The notes: generated from the letters alone by a model not told the origin. DNA of 55,881 bases from Legionella sp. (GCA_031291095.1 JARLJR010000113.1:1-55881), one strand, 5' to 3'; shown: positions 44,282 to 53,489, counted from the first letter of the stretch. Made by a program: numbers and translations.

Positions 44282-44368
44282 CTTAAACACTCAGCTAGTT
44301 TCGAGGGCTGCCACCCTCGAATAATTTTTTATTCGATAACCCTTTTTTAGACTAGCATTAGCTTATAG

Positions 44369-44572
44369 CTAATCTTGGTTTTTACGGGTTGCTGTTGAAA
44401 GCCCCTCTACCCAATTCTCTATTTCTTTTCTGAGGTACATCGGGCGTTTACCTAGTGGGTTTCTGGATTTTGGAAAATCAGACAATTTGATTAGTTCATA
44501 GAACTTGGTTGATCCAATACCTAACATTTCTTGAGCTTGTTTTGGATAAATTAAAATAGGTTTATTTGACAT
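44369..44572 (-). CDS. AlpA-family excisionase/transcription regulator
   Basis: 67 aa. IYPKQAQEMLGIGSTKFYELIKLSDFPKSR and MYLRKEIENWVEG match the MerR-like AlpA helix-turn-helix. In P4-type elements AlpA activates integrase and excision. ATG preceded by AAGGAG. It is placed between the replication and integrase genes, as in related elements. Confidence 0.92.
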   Translation of the reverse strand: MSNKPILIYPKQAQEMLGIGSTKFYELIKLSDFPKSRNPLGKRPMYLRKEIENWVEGLSTATRKNQD

Positions 44573-44754
44573 GAATTACTCCTTAAAAATTTAAAAATAA
44601 GATAGACTTTAAATCGCTCTCAACGATTCATGAGGCCAATAATAAACGTTTAAGAAAGCATAAATTCGGTGTATAGGGGAGTAATTTTTTAGGGTTAGCA
44701 AGAGGATTTTAATTGATTAATTTGTTTTTAAATCAATCAAAATCCCATCGCTCT

Positions 44755-44789
44755 TTTAGCTTAATAAATAGAGTATTTATTAAGCTAAA
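44755..44789. repeat. Perfect 16-bp AT-rich palindrome overlapping a stop codon
   Basis: TTTAGCTTAATAAATA and its exact reverse complement with only GAG between. The stop codon of the 44780 gene lies in its right arm. No T tract follows, so it may not be a simple terminator. Confidence 0.7.
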
Positions 44790-45448
44790 TCTCGTATTTT
44801 TTTATATTTTTCATGGTAATTATCAATGGTATCTCTCGAATAAAATCCACTAACAATCATTGCAAATTCCACTAATTGATTTTTATTCCCTCTCCCTTTT
44901 CCTCCAGAAGTTAACCCGAATTTTTTTTCTCCAAGAACAAAAAGACTTTGAATAGCAGCTTCTTCAAGAGTTTTAGGATTGACAGCAGCACTTTTAGGCT
45001 TTAGAAGAAAAGGACGAAGCTTATTAAGTCCAGTAATTTTTTTTTGAATTGATTGTGCAAAAAGCCTATCTTCTTTATGCTTTTTATTTTTTATTTTCCT
45101 TTCTCTCACTTTTTCATCGTCTTCTGGATACTCCAGACCTAGATACATTTCATCCAAATGAAAATTTTTTAAATACTTTTGAATTTTATTATTAAATGTC
45201 TTTAAATTTTCATGAACCTTAATCATGCCCTCAAGTTTCTTAACAAAAGTATCGAGCTTATCTCTTTCTTTTTCTACATCAAATTGGGGATGGCAAGCAA
45301 GCTTGTAACCTTTAACATAGCATTCCCAAGGCCTAATCATTTCTTCAAAATCTTTAGGTTCTGGAGTCAACTCTAGTTCCTCGTTTAATCGTTTGTATAT
45401 TTCTTCAATGCGTGATTGAGCTGATATTGGTTCGTCATAATTTTGCAT
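44780..45448 (-). CDS. Hypothetical protein of the integrase module
   Basis: 222 aa, very Lys/Glu-rich and helical (coiled-coil-like around 80-150, e.g. KERDKLDTFVKKLEGMIKVHENLK). No recognised domain. It starts six bases after the integrase stop on the same strand, so it is probably cotranscribed with it. Confidence 0.65.
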   Translation of the reverse strand: MQNYDEPISAQSRIEEIYKRLNEELELTPEPKDFEEMIRPWECYVKGYKLACHPQFDVEKERDKLDTFVKKLEGMIKVHENLKTFNNKIQKYLKNFHLDEMYLGLEYPEDDEKVRERKIKNKKHKEDRLFAQSIQKKITGLNKLRPFLLKPKSAAVNPKTLEEAAIQSLFVLGEKKFGLTSGGKGRGNKNQLVEFAMIVSGFYSRDTIDNYHEKYKKIRDLA

Positions 45449-45454
45449 ATTAAA

Positions 45455-46645
45455 TTATCCAAGTTGATTCATACATGATGTGTTATGGTTGTTGTCAATC
45501 CAATTGCTATACCATTCCATTAATTGTCTACGCTCTTCCCTAAATTCAGCTCTTAAATACCTTCCCTTTACTCCTTGTACGCTGTGAGCTAACTGAGCCT
45601 CTATGGCTTCGCTTCTAAAATGTCCTTTTTCATGCAATACACTGGAAGCAAGAGAACGAAATCCGTGGGCTGTATGTCGATTTTTAAAACCAGCATGATG
45701 TAAAAGTTTACGAACACTAGTTTCACTAATAGGCTGAATTTTCTTAAGTGCGGGAGAGCTAAAAAGATATGGTGTAAAGCCAGTGATTAATCTTAGTTCT
45801 TTTAATAGACTTAGAGCATGGGAAGTCAAAGGAACCCAGTGAGGCAAACCCATTTTCATTCTTTCTGCTGGTATATTCCACTCAGCCTTTTGCAAATCAA
45901 ACTCATTCCACTTAGCTTCTCTAAGCTCTTTTGGTCGGGTGAATAAATGAGCCAGCAACTCCATATATAGTTTTACAATTCTTGTAGAATTGGTTTTCCT
46001 GATCACTTCCATCATCTCGTGGGCTTCACTTGAATTGATAGCTGGCTGATTTATAACCTTTGGTCGGGGAATTAAGGCTTTTTTTAATCCAATGAAGGGA
46101 TAATTTTCTGTAAGAGATGCTCCTAAAGCAAATTCAAAAATACTTTGTAATCTTGAATATAATCGATGAGCGACATCATGATGGCCTGAATCTTCATGAG
46201 GTTTAATAATCAGCAATAAGTCAGCTTTTGTTATTTCATCGATTGGTTTATCAATGACTGAAAGCATGTCGCGCGCAAGGCTTTTTGAATGGCGATTTCG
46301 TGCAAACTCTTTCCATGTTCCCTTATATTTTTGAAACCATTGATCAGCAACGATTCCAAAAATTATTTTTGTTTGCTCAGACTCAGTATTTTGGGATCTG
46401 GGATCAATTCCCTTATCGACCAGCTCTCGATAGGTTAAAGCTGTAGCGCGAGCCGCTCCAGAAAGAATGCTTGGATACTTCCCAATAGTGATTGTTTGCG
46501 GTTTTTTATTCCATTGAAAACGGAAAATGAATATCTTATTGAGTTTTTTCTTGGTTGGTCTTAGTTCTAACACCAAACCATAAAGATCAGTATGGCGCTT
46601 TTTATCACCAACCTTCAAAGATTTAATATAGGGATCAGTTAACAT
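45455..46645 (-). CDS. int: Tyrosine-type site-specific integrase (P4 family, DUF4102)
   Basis: 396 aa. N-terminal DUF4102 arm-binding domain (residues 1-85), central SAM-like domain, C-terminal catalytic domain with R237 (TRPKELREAKW), H327-x-x-R330 (HGFRS), H354 (LAHS) and nucleophile Y363 (GRYLR). All catalytic residues are present. It lies next to tRNA-Leu and integrates the element in that gene. The start lies 225 bp from the tRNA. Confidence 0.96.
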   Translation of the reverse strand: MLTDPYIKSLKVGDKKRHTDLYGLVLELRPTKKKLNKIFIFRFQWNKKPQTITIGKYPSILSGAARATALTYRELVDKGIDPRSQNTESEQTKIIFGIVADQWFQKYKGTWKEFARNRHSKSLARDMLSVIDKPIDEITKADLLLIIKPHEDSGHHDVAHRLYSRLQSIFEFALGASLTENYPFIGLKKALIPRPKVINQPAINSSEAHEMMEVIRKTNSTRIVKLYMELLAHLFTRPKELREAKWNEFDLQKAEWNIPAERMKMGLPHWVPLTSHALSLLKELRLITGFTPYLFSSPALKKIQPISETSVRKLLHHAGFKNRHTAHGFRSLASSVLHEKGHFRSEAIEAQLAHSVQGVKGRYLRAEFREERRQLMEWYSNWIDNNHNTSCMNQLG

Positions 46646-46702
46646 TGTAAATTACCTCAACTAAGCGGTAACTTTGGAAGAACTGGAAGAAGAGGAAAAA
46701 AC

Positions 46703-46723
46703 CTTACCCAAAATCTTACCCAA
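46703..46723. repeat. Paired CTTACCCAA repeats, right end
   Basis: CTTACCCAA at 46703-46711 and 46715-46723, 12-bp period, matching the left end pair at 30423-30443. Located between int and its att site; likely integrase arm-binding sites that may also control int transcription. Confidence 0.6.
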
Positions 46724-46869
46724 AGTTCTCGCGGTTATATGCGAAAAGTAACGAATAGTTGAGAAGGATTTGAGAAGGATTTGAGAAGAAGAAGTCTATG
46801 TTATTGTATTATAAATCAATCAGTTACGTACTAATTTGAACTCTTGCGAACAATTACAAAATGTGTAAT

Positions 46870-46956
46870 TGGTGCCCAGGGCCGGAATCGAACCGGCATG
46901 GTGTTACCACCGAGGGATTTTAAGTCCCTTGCGTCTACCTGTTTCGCCACCTGGGC
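46870..46956 (-). tRNA. tRNA-Leu (anticodon UAA)
   Basis: 87 nt on the minus strand, including an encoded CCA. Acceptor GCCCAGG pairs with CCTGGGC; the anticodon loop CTTAAAA gives UAA; it has the long variable arm (CTCGGTGGTAACACCATG) and GGTTCGATTCC. Its 3' end is the right att site of the island. Intact after integration. Confidence 0.96.
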
Positions 46957-46969
46957 TTTTCTTCTTATT

Positions 46970-47043
46970 TGGAGGCTGAGGCCGGAATCGAACCGGCGTC
47001 CACGGCTTTGCAGGCCGCTGCATAACCACTCTGCCACACAGCC
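46970..47043 (-). tRNA. tRNA-Cys (anticodon GCA)
   Basis: 74 nt including an encoded CCA. Anticodon loop CTGCAAA gives GCA. T arm GGTTCGATTCC. The acceptor stem has a T-T mismatch at pair 6-67, otherwise complete. Fourteen bases from tRNA-Leu. Confidence 0.95.
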
Positions 47044-47118
47044 AACTGATACGTGCAATGCATGCATCATTTGTATCTGTTGCTCTAAAAAAAAAGCGAC
47101 TGTGTCGTCGCTTTATTT

Positions 47119-47194
<76 letters not shown>

Positions 47195-47246
47195 GTCTCT
47201 ACAGGGCTGCATTCTACAGGGTTTTCAGATCCTGTCAACAAAAAAT

Positions 47247-47810
47247 TTAACTTTTTTTCGATAATTCTGGCCAGGCTATAGATAGGTAAATAACCATAGA
47301 CCAAATGGTTAAAATTGCAGCCACGTATAGCAAAATAAAACCAAATATACCCCACCAAGAAGTTACCGGATTAAAAGCTAATAACAAAAATAATGCCGCC
47401 ATTTGTAAAAATGTTTTTACTTTTCCAACATAACCCACCGCAACACTGGCTCGTTTACCAATTTCAGCCATCCATTCCCTTAATGCAGAAATTACAATTT
47501 CTCTACCCACAATGATTATTGCAGGAATAGTAATATAATTAAGATCCTTGACGCCCACTAAAAGCAATAAGCTGGTTGAAACCAAAAGCTTATCGGCTAC
47601 CGGATCTAAAAATGCCCCTACCGGCGACATCATATGTAACTTACGCGCCAAATAGCCATCGAGCCAATCCGTAAAACTAGCTGCCGCAAAAATACCTGCA
47701 GATACAGCACCAGCCCACTTAACAGGCAAATAAAAAATAATAATTAGTACTGGAATCAATACGATACGAAGTAAGGTTAATAAATTAGGTAAACTGGTCA
47801 ATGTACTCAA
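47247..47810 (-). CDS. pgsA: CDP-diacylglycerol-glycerol-3-phosphate 3-phosphatidyltransferase
   Basis: 187 aa integral membrane enzyme. CDP-alcohol phosphatidyltransferase motif DWLDGYLARKLHMMSPVGAFLDPVADK (DxxDGxxAR...GxxxDxxxD) is complete. Starts MSTLTSLPNLLTLLRIVLIP, as usual for PgsA. Makes phosphatidylglycerophosphate in phospholipid synthesis. Just upstream of the tRNA cluster on the same strand. Confidence 0.96.
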   Translation of the reverse strand: MSTLTSLPNLLTLLRIVLIPVLIIIFYLPVKWAGAVSAGIFAAASFTDWLDGYLARKLHMMSPVGAFLDPVADKLLVSTSLLLLVGVKDLNYITIPAIIIVGREIVISALREWMAEIGKRASVAVGYVGKVKTFLQMAALFLLLAFNPVTSWWGIFGFILLYVAAILTIWSMVIYLSIAWPELSKKS

Positions 47811-48067
47811 TGCTTGATACTCCCTTTGCAGACATAATCCTAGTAAACATCAGCAGATGCCCTAAGGATAATATTAACGAAAAAATGTAGTGCTCTCTCT
47901 ATGTTTCAATAATTTAGAACTTTGACTTACTGACGCCTGCCTGAGTAGAGCTCAGCGCAATCCGAGATAGAACTGAAATCGGGCTTCGCCCCCGTATAAT
48001 ACGGCTACGTTTCCTGCAATCGTCCCTTAACTTACGGACACTAACCTCAATAGTCGGTTATATTTTT

Positions 48068-48718
48068 TTATAGACGTAAATAGTCAGCAAGCAACTTATA
48101 GTCATCAAATACGGCCAAAGCACCTGCTGCTTTTAATGCGCTTTCTTGTTGATGATAAAAATCGACGCCGATGACATTAACCTGGATGCTTTTGGCCATT
48201 TCTACATCGGTAACGGAATCACCTATCATTAATGTAGTCGCTACACGCCCACCCAGTTCATCAATAATTTCTTCAAGCATCTGCGGGTGCGGTTTCGCGG
48301 GAACCTGTCCTGCGGAACGCGTAACCTTAATGAATTCATCAAGGCCTGTGGTCTGTAAGGCACGTGTTAATGACAGATGCCCCTTGTTCGTGGCAACGGC
48401 CATCTTTATATGTGCATTATGCAATTGATGAATAAATTCGCGGACTCCAGGAATTAAAAAAACTTCAAGCGAACGAGTATGCATTGAGCGATGTACCGCG
48501 TGTATTAACTGCTCATGTTCTTTAGCAGACAAATTCGGGTATGCTTTTATTAATGCGCGTTCTAAGCCCAGGTCGACATGTTTTTTTGCTTCTTCAGGCT
48601 CAATAGCTCCAAAACCGAGTAAATCTGCCTCTACAGCAACAGTATGAAATACTGCACCTAAAGTGTCTGCAATAGTGCCTTCCCAGTCAAACACTACCAA
48701 ATCATAAAGGTTGCTCAT
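48068..48718 (-). CDS. HAD-family phosphatase (phosphoglycolate phosphatase-like)
   Basis: 216 aa. HAD motifs: VVFDWEGTIADT (nucleophile Asp, but the second acidic residue is Glu instead of the usual Asp), ATNKGHLS, KPHPQM with the lysine, and MIGDSVTDVEMA. Cap domain between motifs I and II. It overlaps the rluC stop by 17 bp, the same rluC-HAD order known in other gammaproteobacteria. Substrate not determined. Confidence 0.9.
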   Translation of the reverse strand: MSNLYDLVVFDWEGTIADTLGAVFHTVAVEADLLGFGAIEPEEAKKHVDLGLERALIKAYPNLSAKEHEQLIHAVHRSMHTRSLEVFLIPGVREFIHQLHNAHIKMAVATNKGHLSLTRALQTTGLDEFIKVTRSAGQVPAKPHPQMLEEIIDELGGRVATTLMIGDSVTDVEMAKSIQVNVIGVDFYHQQESALKAAGALAVFDDYKLLADYLRL

Positions 48719-49658
48719 TGCTCACTACACTCCTCGCACGCAATTGTTTTAGTGTGTTAGAAAAGACTTCATCTGCATCAGCTTGAAAGAAATGCTTAGT
48801 TCCATTCAGTTCAAATTGGATGGAACGCGCATGCAAATAAAGACGATGATGTCGATTATCTATGCCTTCTACTTCTCCTGCAATAGATCCATATTTTTCA
48901 TCACCAACAATTACATGTCCTAAATGTGCACTATGAACGCGAATTTGGTGAGTGCGCCCTGTTTTAGGACTTGCCTCAACCCAACATGCCTGTTGGTAAT
49001 TCTCAAGTAATTTAAATCCTGTTTCTGAGGCTTTGCCCTCATCTGATACCGACACCACGCGCTCACCTGATTTCAAGGTGTTTTTTTCTAGTGCTGCGTG
49101 AACCGTTAATTGTTTTTTTCCTTCCCAGCGATGCGTTAATAATGCCCAATAGGTCTTTTTTACTTCACGAGCTTCCAGCAAAGCATGCATTGCTCTTAGA
49201 GTGCTTCTCTTTTTAGCCAACAAAAGGCAGCCTGAAGTTTCTCTATCCAAACGATGGATTAATTCTAAATAAGCCAGATCCGGTCTGGTTTTTCTTAATG
49301 CTTCAATAACACCTAGACTTAAACCACTACCACCATGTACCGCAATGCCCGAAGGCTTATTAATTACTAAAAAACAAGCGTCTTCAAAAATAACGCACTC
49401 TTTAAGACGTTTTGCCATGGCATCACCAACAAATACTTCTTTTGATTCTGAAATACGAATTGGTGGAATACGAACCATATCTCCCGCATGCAAGCGAGAG
49501 CTAACCTGTGCTCTTTTCTTATTAACACGAACCTCGCCACCACGAATAATGCGGTAAATGTGGCTTTTAGGTACGCCCTTTAAAATACGGATTAAGTAAT
49601 TATCCAGACGTTGTCCTTCTTCTTCATTACTTATTTCTCTATAACTTACTTCATTCAT
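48702..49658 (-). CDS. rluC: 23S rRNA pseudouridine synthase
   Basis: 318 aa. N-terminal S4 RNA-binding domain (EGQRLDNYLIRILKGVPKSHIYRIIRGGEVRVN) and pseudouridine synthase core with catalytic Asp in LIHRLDRETSGCLLLAKK and the end motif PKTGRTHQIRVHSAHLGHVIVGD. RluC modifies 23S positions 955, 2504 and 2580 in E. coli; the RluC/RluD split is inferred from the neighbourhood next to rne. The ATG at 49658 is preferred; the longer frame has no family sequence. Divergent from rne. Confidence 0.92.
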   Translation of the reverse strand: MNEVSYREISNEEEGQRLDNYLIRILKGVPKSHIYRIIRGGEVRVNKKRAQVSSRLHAGDMVRIPPIRISESKEVFVGDAMAKRLKECVIFEDACFLVINKPSGIAVHGGSGLSLGVIEALRKTRPDLAYLELIHRLDRETSGCLLLAKKRSTLRAMHALLEAREVKKTYWALLTHRWEGKKQLTVHAALEKNTLKSGERVVSVSDEGKASETGFKLLENYQQACWVEASPKTGRTHQIRVHSAHLGHVIVGDEKYGSIAGEVEGIDNRHHRLYLHARSIQFELNGTKHFFQADADEVFSNTLKQLRARSVVSNEQPL

Positions 49659-50262
49659 TGTCAATAAACCTGTTTTCTGGGCGTGATTTTTTTGATATGA
49701 TCGCCTGTAGCGTGGAAATAATTCCATGCAACCGAATTATAACGCATAAATATAAAAAAAGCGTAACTATTTACCGTACTGCCAGGGTATCTGCTTATAA
49801 TTCACTATTTAAGCCATTTGGCTAAAAACGTGAACTTATCATCAGACCCAATTTTGAGTCTGCAAACACAGTGCAGCACAAGGATAACAGGGCATAAGGC
49901 AACTAGTTACAGAAAAATCGCGCTTCCATTTAAGCTTAAAGATATAAGGAAGCGAACCAATATGCCAGAGACAAATTGATCATATACTTGACAGAAACCT
50001 ACGCATGCCAGACATGCTTTATACCGACTGCGAATTACATAAAGACTTTTACACGTCTCATTTTTACGTGTTTGGTTCGTATTCAGTATATTATCCAGTA
50101 TGCACCTCCGATGATTCAGGGAACATGCGTAAAGTCTGTCCATACGGCTGCGGATTCGCTTAAAGATCACATCTCTTACTGTTCAACAGATGAACCTCTA
50201 AGATATATTGAGCCTTACACTATCGTAACTTAAATGAAAGCGCCCTAAATATGGGGTTACAC
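49659..50262. promoter_or_regulatory. Long divergent intergenic region and rne leader
   Basis: About 600 bp with no convincing gene. It must hold the rluC promoter and the rne promoter and leader. Hairpins are visible: CGCTTCC / GGAAGCG (49921-49927, 49948-49954) and AGAC/GTCT near 49836-49853. In E. coli rne mRNA has a long structured leader that lets RNase E limit its own level; a similar role here is inferred. Confidence 0.5.
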
Positions 50263-52278
50263 ATGGAAAAAATGTTAATTAATGCCACGCAAACTGAAGA
50301 AGTTCGCGTTGCACTTATTAAAGACAATCGTTTGTTTGACCTGGACATTGAATGCCCAGGAGAAGTAAAGAAAAAAGGTAATATTTACAAAGCAACCGTT
50401 ACCCGCCGAGAGCCAAGTCTTGATGCAGTTTTTGTAGAATATGGTTCAAAACGCCAAGGTTTCTTACCTCTTAAAGAAATTGCACCTGAATACTTAAGCA
50501 AAAATCTTGATGATTTTGGTGATGATAAACCACCAATTACCTCGTTAATTCGCGAAGGCCAGGAATTATTAATCCAGGTAGACAAAGAAGAGCGCGGTAA
50601 CAAAGGCGCGGCCTTAACCACCTTTATCACCTTAGCGGGATGTTATTTGGTATTAATGCCGAATAATCCTCGTTCAGGCGGTATTTCCAGACGAATTGAA
50701 GGCGATGAGCGTGATGAATTACGTGAAACCTTGAACGCATTAACGCTTCCTGATGATATGGGACTCATTATCCGTACCGCAGGCGTAGGCAAAAGCCAAG
50801 AGGAATTACAAGATGACTTGGATATGTTATGTAATCAATGGCAATCCATCAAACAAGCCTACAATACGGAATTATCACCATGCCTAATCCATCAGGAAGG
50901 TGATGTAATTATTCGTTCTATTCGCGATAATCTGCGTAAATCAATTAGTGAAATTATTATTGATGATCAGATTTCTTACATCAAAGCGAAACAATATATT
51001 GAGCGCGTAAAACCTGAGTTTTTACCTAATTTGAAGCTATACAATAGCAGTGTTCCATTATTTAATTTCTATCAAATTGAAAGCCAAATAGAAACGGCAT
51101 ACCAACGCCAAGTAATGCTACCTTCTGGAGGTGCCTTAGTTATCGACAGAACCGAAGCTCTGGTTTCAATTGACGTTAACTCTGCTAAAGCCACTGGTGG
51201 TTCTGATATTGAAGCAACTGCATTTAACACTAATATCGAAGCTGCGGATGAAATTGCACGTCAACTACGTCTGCGTGACTTGGGTGGTTTAGTGGTTATC
51301 GACTTCATCGATATGAGCTCAAGCAAGAACCAACGCGATGTTGAAAATCGCTTAAAAGAAGCATTACAAGCAGATAGAGCACGCATTCAGGTTGGTCGTA
51401 TTTCTCGCTTTGGCTTATTAGAAATGTCGCGCCAACGCCTAAGATTATCTTTAGGTGAAACAGCTCAAGAAGTTTGCCCACGCTGTGAAGGTCGCGGTAC
51501 AGTGCGTAATATTCAATCCCACGGGCTTTCTATTACCCGTCTTATTGAAGAAGAAGCATTAAAGGAGAAGACCGCTGAAATACAAGTACAGCTTCCTCCA
51601 GAAATGGCTACCTTCATTATGAATGAAAAGCGTAATTTCATCCGAGAAATTGAAAAAAGACATAGTGTTTCCGTAATGATTATCGCTAATCCTTACATGC
51701 ATTCACCTCAGTATACAATTACTCGTTTGAAAGAAGATAACGTAGGTAAAACTAAAAAACCAAGTTACAGCTTAATTCAGCAACCTGAGTTGGAGGTTAC
51801 AAGTAATGATCCAGAGGCTGCTATTCGTGACGAACCTGCAGTAAAACCATTTGCAGGTCATCCTACGCCTAAAAGCCTACACAACGGCTTTATTAAGCGT
51901 TTATGGTCAAGTTTATTTGGTGGACATGCTGATACCACAGCAACCCCTGCACCTAGCCATACGAAAAAAACGCATAGCCGTAATCCAAACCAAGGGAAAT
52001 CAGCCCCCCGTAGTGGGACAGGTGGTGACCGCAAGCCGCAACAAGGACGCAGACGTCGCCCTAGTGGTAATCAGCAGCAGCAACGTACAGGAAACGTGGC
52101 GGCCAATGCCAATGCCAATGCCAATGCAAATCCCAATGCAGGCAATGCGAACTCAGGTCAACAACAGCAACAACAACGCCGAAGATCAAATACCAACCAA
52201 CAAGGTTCCCGATCGTCTGGGCCGCGTGAAGGAAATAAAAAAAGGGAAACTACACCTAAAGAACAAGTAGAAAAATAG
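50263..52278 (+). CDS. rne: Ribonuclease E (shortened C-terminal scaffold)
   Basis: 671 aa. Catalytic half: S1 domain (GNIYKATVTRREPSLDAVFVEYG), 5'-sensor, DNase-I-like motif IDRTEALVSIDVNSAKATGG with metal-binding Asp, and zinc-link CPRCEGRG. The tail after ~residue 500 is only about 170 residues, basic and Asn/Gln/Arg-rich with an Ala-Asn repeat, much shorter than in E. coli (1061 aa total). The start MEKMLINATQ is the standard N-terminus. Central mRNA decay and rRNA processing enzyme, membrane-associated in relatives. A terminator follows. Confidence 0.96.
   Translation: MEKMLINATQTEEVRVALIKDNRLFDLDIECPGEVKKKGNIYKATVTRREPSLDAVFVEYGSKRQGFLPLKEIAPEYLSKNLDDFGDDKPPITSLIREGQELLIQVDKEERGNKGAALTTFITLAGCYLVLMPNNPRSGGISRRIEGDERDELRETLNALTLPDDMGLIIRTAGVGKSQEELQDDLDMLCNQWQSIKQAYNTELSPCLIHQEGDVIIRSIRDNLRKSISEIIIDDQISYIKAKQYIERVKPEFLPNLKLYNSSVPLFNFYQIESQIETAYQRQVMLPSGGALVIDRTEALVSIDVNSAKATGGSDIEATAFNTNIEAADEIARQLRLRDLGGLVVIDFIDMSSSKNQRDVENRLKEALQADRARIQVGRISRFGLLEMSRQRLRLSLGETAQEVCPRCEGRGTVRNIQSHGLSITRLIEEEALKEKTAEIQVQLPPEMATFIMNEKRNFIREIEKRHSVSVMIIANPYMHSPQYTITRLKEDNVGKTKKPSYSLIQQPELEVTSNDPEAAIRDEPAVKPFAGHPTPKSLHNGFIKRLWSSLFGGHADTTATPAPSHTKKTHSRNPNQGKSAPRSGTGGDRKPQQGRRRRPSGNQQQQRTGNVAANANANANANPNAGNANSGQQQQQQRRRSNTNQQGSRSSGPREGNKKRETTPKEQVEK
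52103..52140 (+). repeat. Tandem GCCAAT hexamer repeat in rne
   Basis: GCCAAT repeated about four times exactly, then GCAAAT and CCCAAT, encoding (Ala-Asn)n in the disordered RNase E tail. The copy number likely varies among strains by slippage in multiples of two residues. Confidence 0.8.
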
Positions 52279-52286
52279 CCTTTTGT

Positions 52287-52313
52287 AACCTGGTTGCTTG
52301 CAACCAGGTTTTT
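52287..52313 (+). terminator. rne intrinsic terminator
   Basis: AACCTGGTTG, loop CTTG, CAACCAGGTT then TTT. Perfect 10-bp stem with a tetraloop nine bases after the rne stop. Confidence 0.88.
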
Positions 52314-52440
52314 CCCCTATTATTCCCCGTACAGCTTTCCTGGTTACAATCTCCTCCCTTCTCTATACATAATAAGGCTTGACGGTTAGGTCAAAGCCCC
52401 CTATCTTTTAGATCCATTATCACTTATTAAAGGATTAAAA

Positions 52441-53484
52441 ATGATACCTGTAAAAGGATATGCTGCCCATGATCCCAAATCTCCATTAACACCTTATGAA
52501 TTCAATCGTCGTGAAGTAGGGAAAAACGATGTCTTAATCGATATTCATTATTGTGGAATTTGCCATTCAGACATTCACCAAGTTCGTGATGAATGGGGTG
52601 GTTCTGCTTTTCCAATGGTTCCAGGACATGAAATCATTGGGATTGTGAGCAAAATTGGTTCTGGGGTAACCAATTTTAAAGAAGGGGATCGGGTTGGTGT
52701 GGGTTGTTTTGTTGATTCATGTCGTAAGTGTGTTAATTGCAAAGAAGATTTAGAACAATATTGCGACGAGGGAGCAACACTAACCTATAACAGTAGAACC
52801 CGTGATGGTAGTGAGGCCACTCAAGGTGGATACTCCACAAAAATCGTTGTGGATGAAAATTATGTATTACGAGTCCCTGAAAATTTACCGATGGATGCTG
52901 CAGCCCCCCTTCTCTGTGCTGGTATTACCTTATATTCACCACTCAGACATTGGAATACTGGCCCTGGAAAACGCGTTGCCATCTTAGGCTTAGGTGGTTT
53001 AGGTCATATGGGAGTAAAGCTCGCTCATGCCATGGGCGCCGAGGTTTCTGTATTGAGCCATTCAATGAACAAAGAGGGCGATGCGAAACGTTTAGGAGCT
53101 GATCACTTTTATGCAACCTCCGACCCACAAACGTTTACTAAACTAGCTAGCCATTTTGATCTTATCATTTGCACGGTTTCCGCTAAATTAGACTGGACTC
53201 AATACCTAAACCTACTAAAACGTGATGGGGCAATGGTCGTAGTTGGCGTGCCTTCAGATGAAATTCCAATACATGCCTTTGCTCTTATTGGTAAGCGTCT
53301 AACTTTGGCTGGTTCAATGATTGGGGGTATAAAAGAAACCCAGGAAATGCTCGATTTTTGTGGTGAACATAATATCGTTTCTGATATTGAATTAATCCCT
53401 ATGCAGAAAGTAAATGACGCCTATGAGCGCGTAGTAAAAAGTGATGTGCGTTATCGTTTTGTGATTGATATGGCTTCGTTATAA
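52441..53484 (+). CDS. Zinc-dependent NADP alcohol dehydrogenase (CAD/YahK family)
   Basis: 347 aa MDR-superfamily enzyme. Catalytic zinc ligands are in [16 protein letters not shown] and GHEIIG; structural zinc site [15 protein letters not shown]; Rossmann motif [10 protein letters not shown]. The cinnamyl-alcohol-dehydrogenase subfamily is indicated by [15 protein letters not shown] and YNSRTRDG. Reduces aldehydes to alcohols, usually with NADPH. Preceded by AAAGGA at a normal spacing. Monocistronic with a palindromic 3' end. Confidence 0.93.
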   Translation: MIPVKGYAAHDPKSPLTPYEFNRREVGKNDVLIDIHYCGICHSDIHQVRDEWGGSAFPMVPGHEIIGIVSKIGSGVTNFKEGDRVGVGCFVDSCRKCVNCKEDLEQYCDEGATLTYNSRTRDGSEATQGGYSTKIVVDENYVLRVPENLPMDAAAPLLCAGITLYSPLRHWNTGPGKRVAILGLGGLGHMGVKLAHAMGAEVSVLSHSMNKEGDAKRLGADHFYATSDPQTFTKLASHFDLIICTVSAKLDWTQYLNLLKRDGAMVVVGVPSDEIPIHAFALIGKRLTLAGSMIGGIKETQEMLDFCGEHNIVSDIELIPMQKVNDAYERVVKSDVRYRFVIDMASL

Positions 53485-53489
53485 GCTTT

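Larger units (their letters stand above)
30348..46894. mobile_element. 16.5-kb integrative element in tRNA-Leu(UAA)
   Basis: A 26-bp perfect direct repeat marks the ends (30348-30373 and 46869-46894). The right copy is the 3' end of the intact tRNA-Leu gene including its CCA; the left copy is an orphan. A P4-type integrase gene lies next to the tRNA. Inside both ends are paired CTTACCCAA repeats with the same 12-bp period. The content is visibly more AT-rich than the flanks and lacks housekeeping genes. Two modules meet near 37.1-37.3 kb. Confidence 0.92.

Noticed and set aside
49976-50233. 85-aa ORF in the rne leader
   Set aside because: No ribosome site and no family features; the region is better explained as a structured leader.
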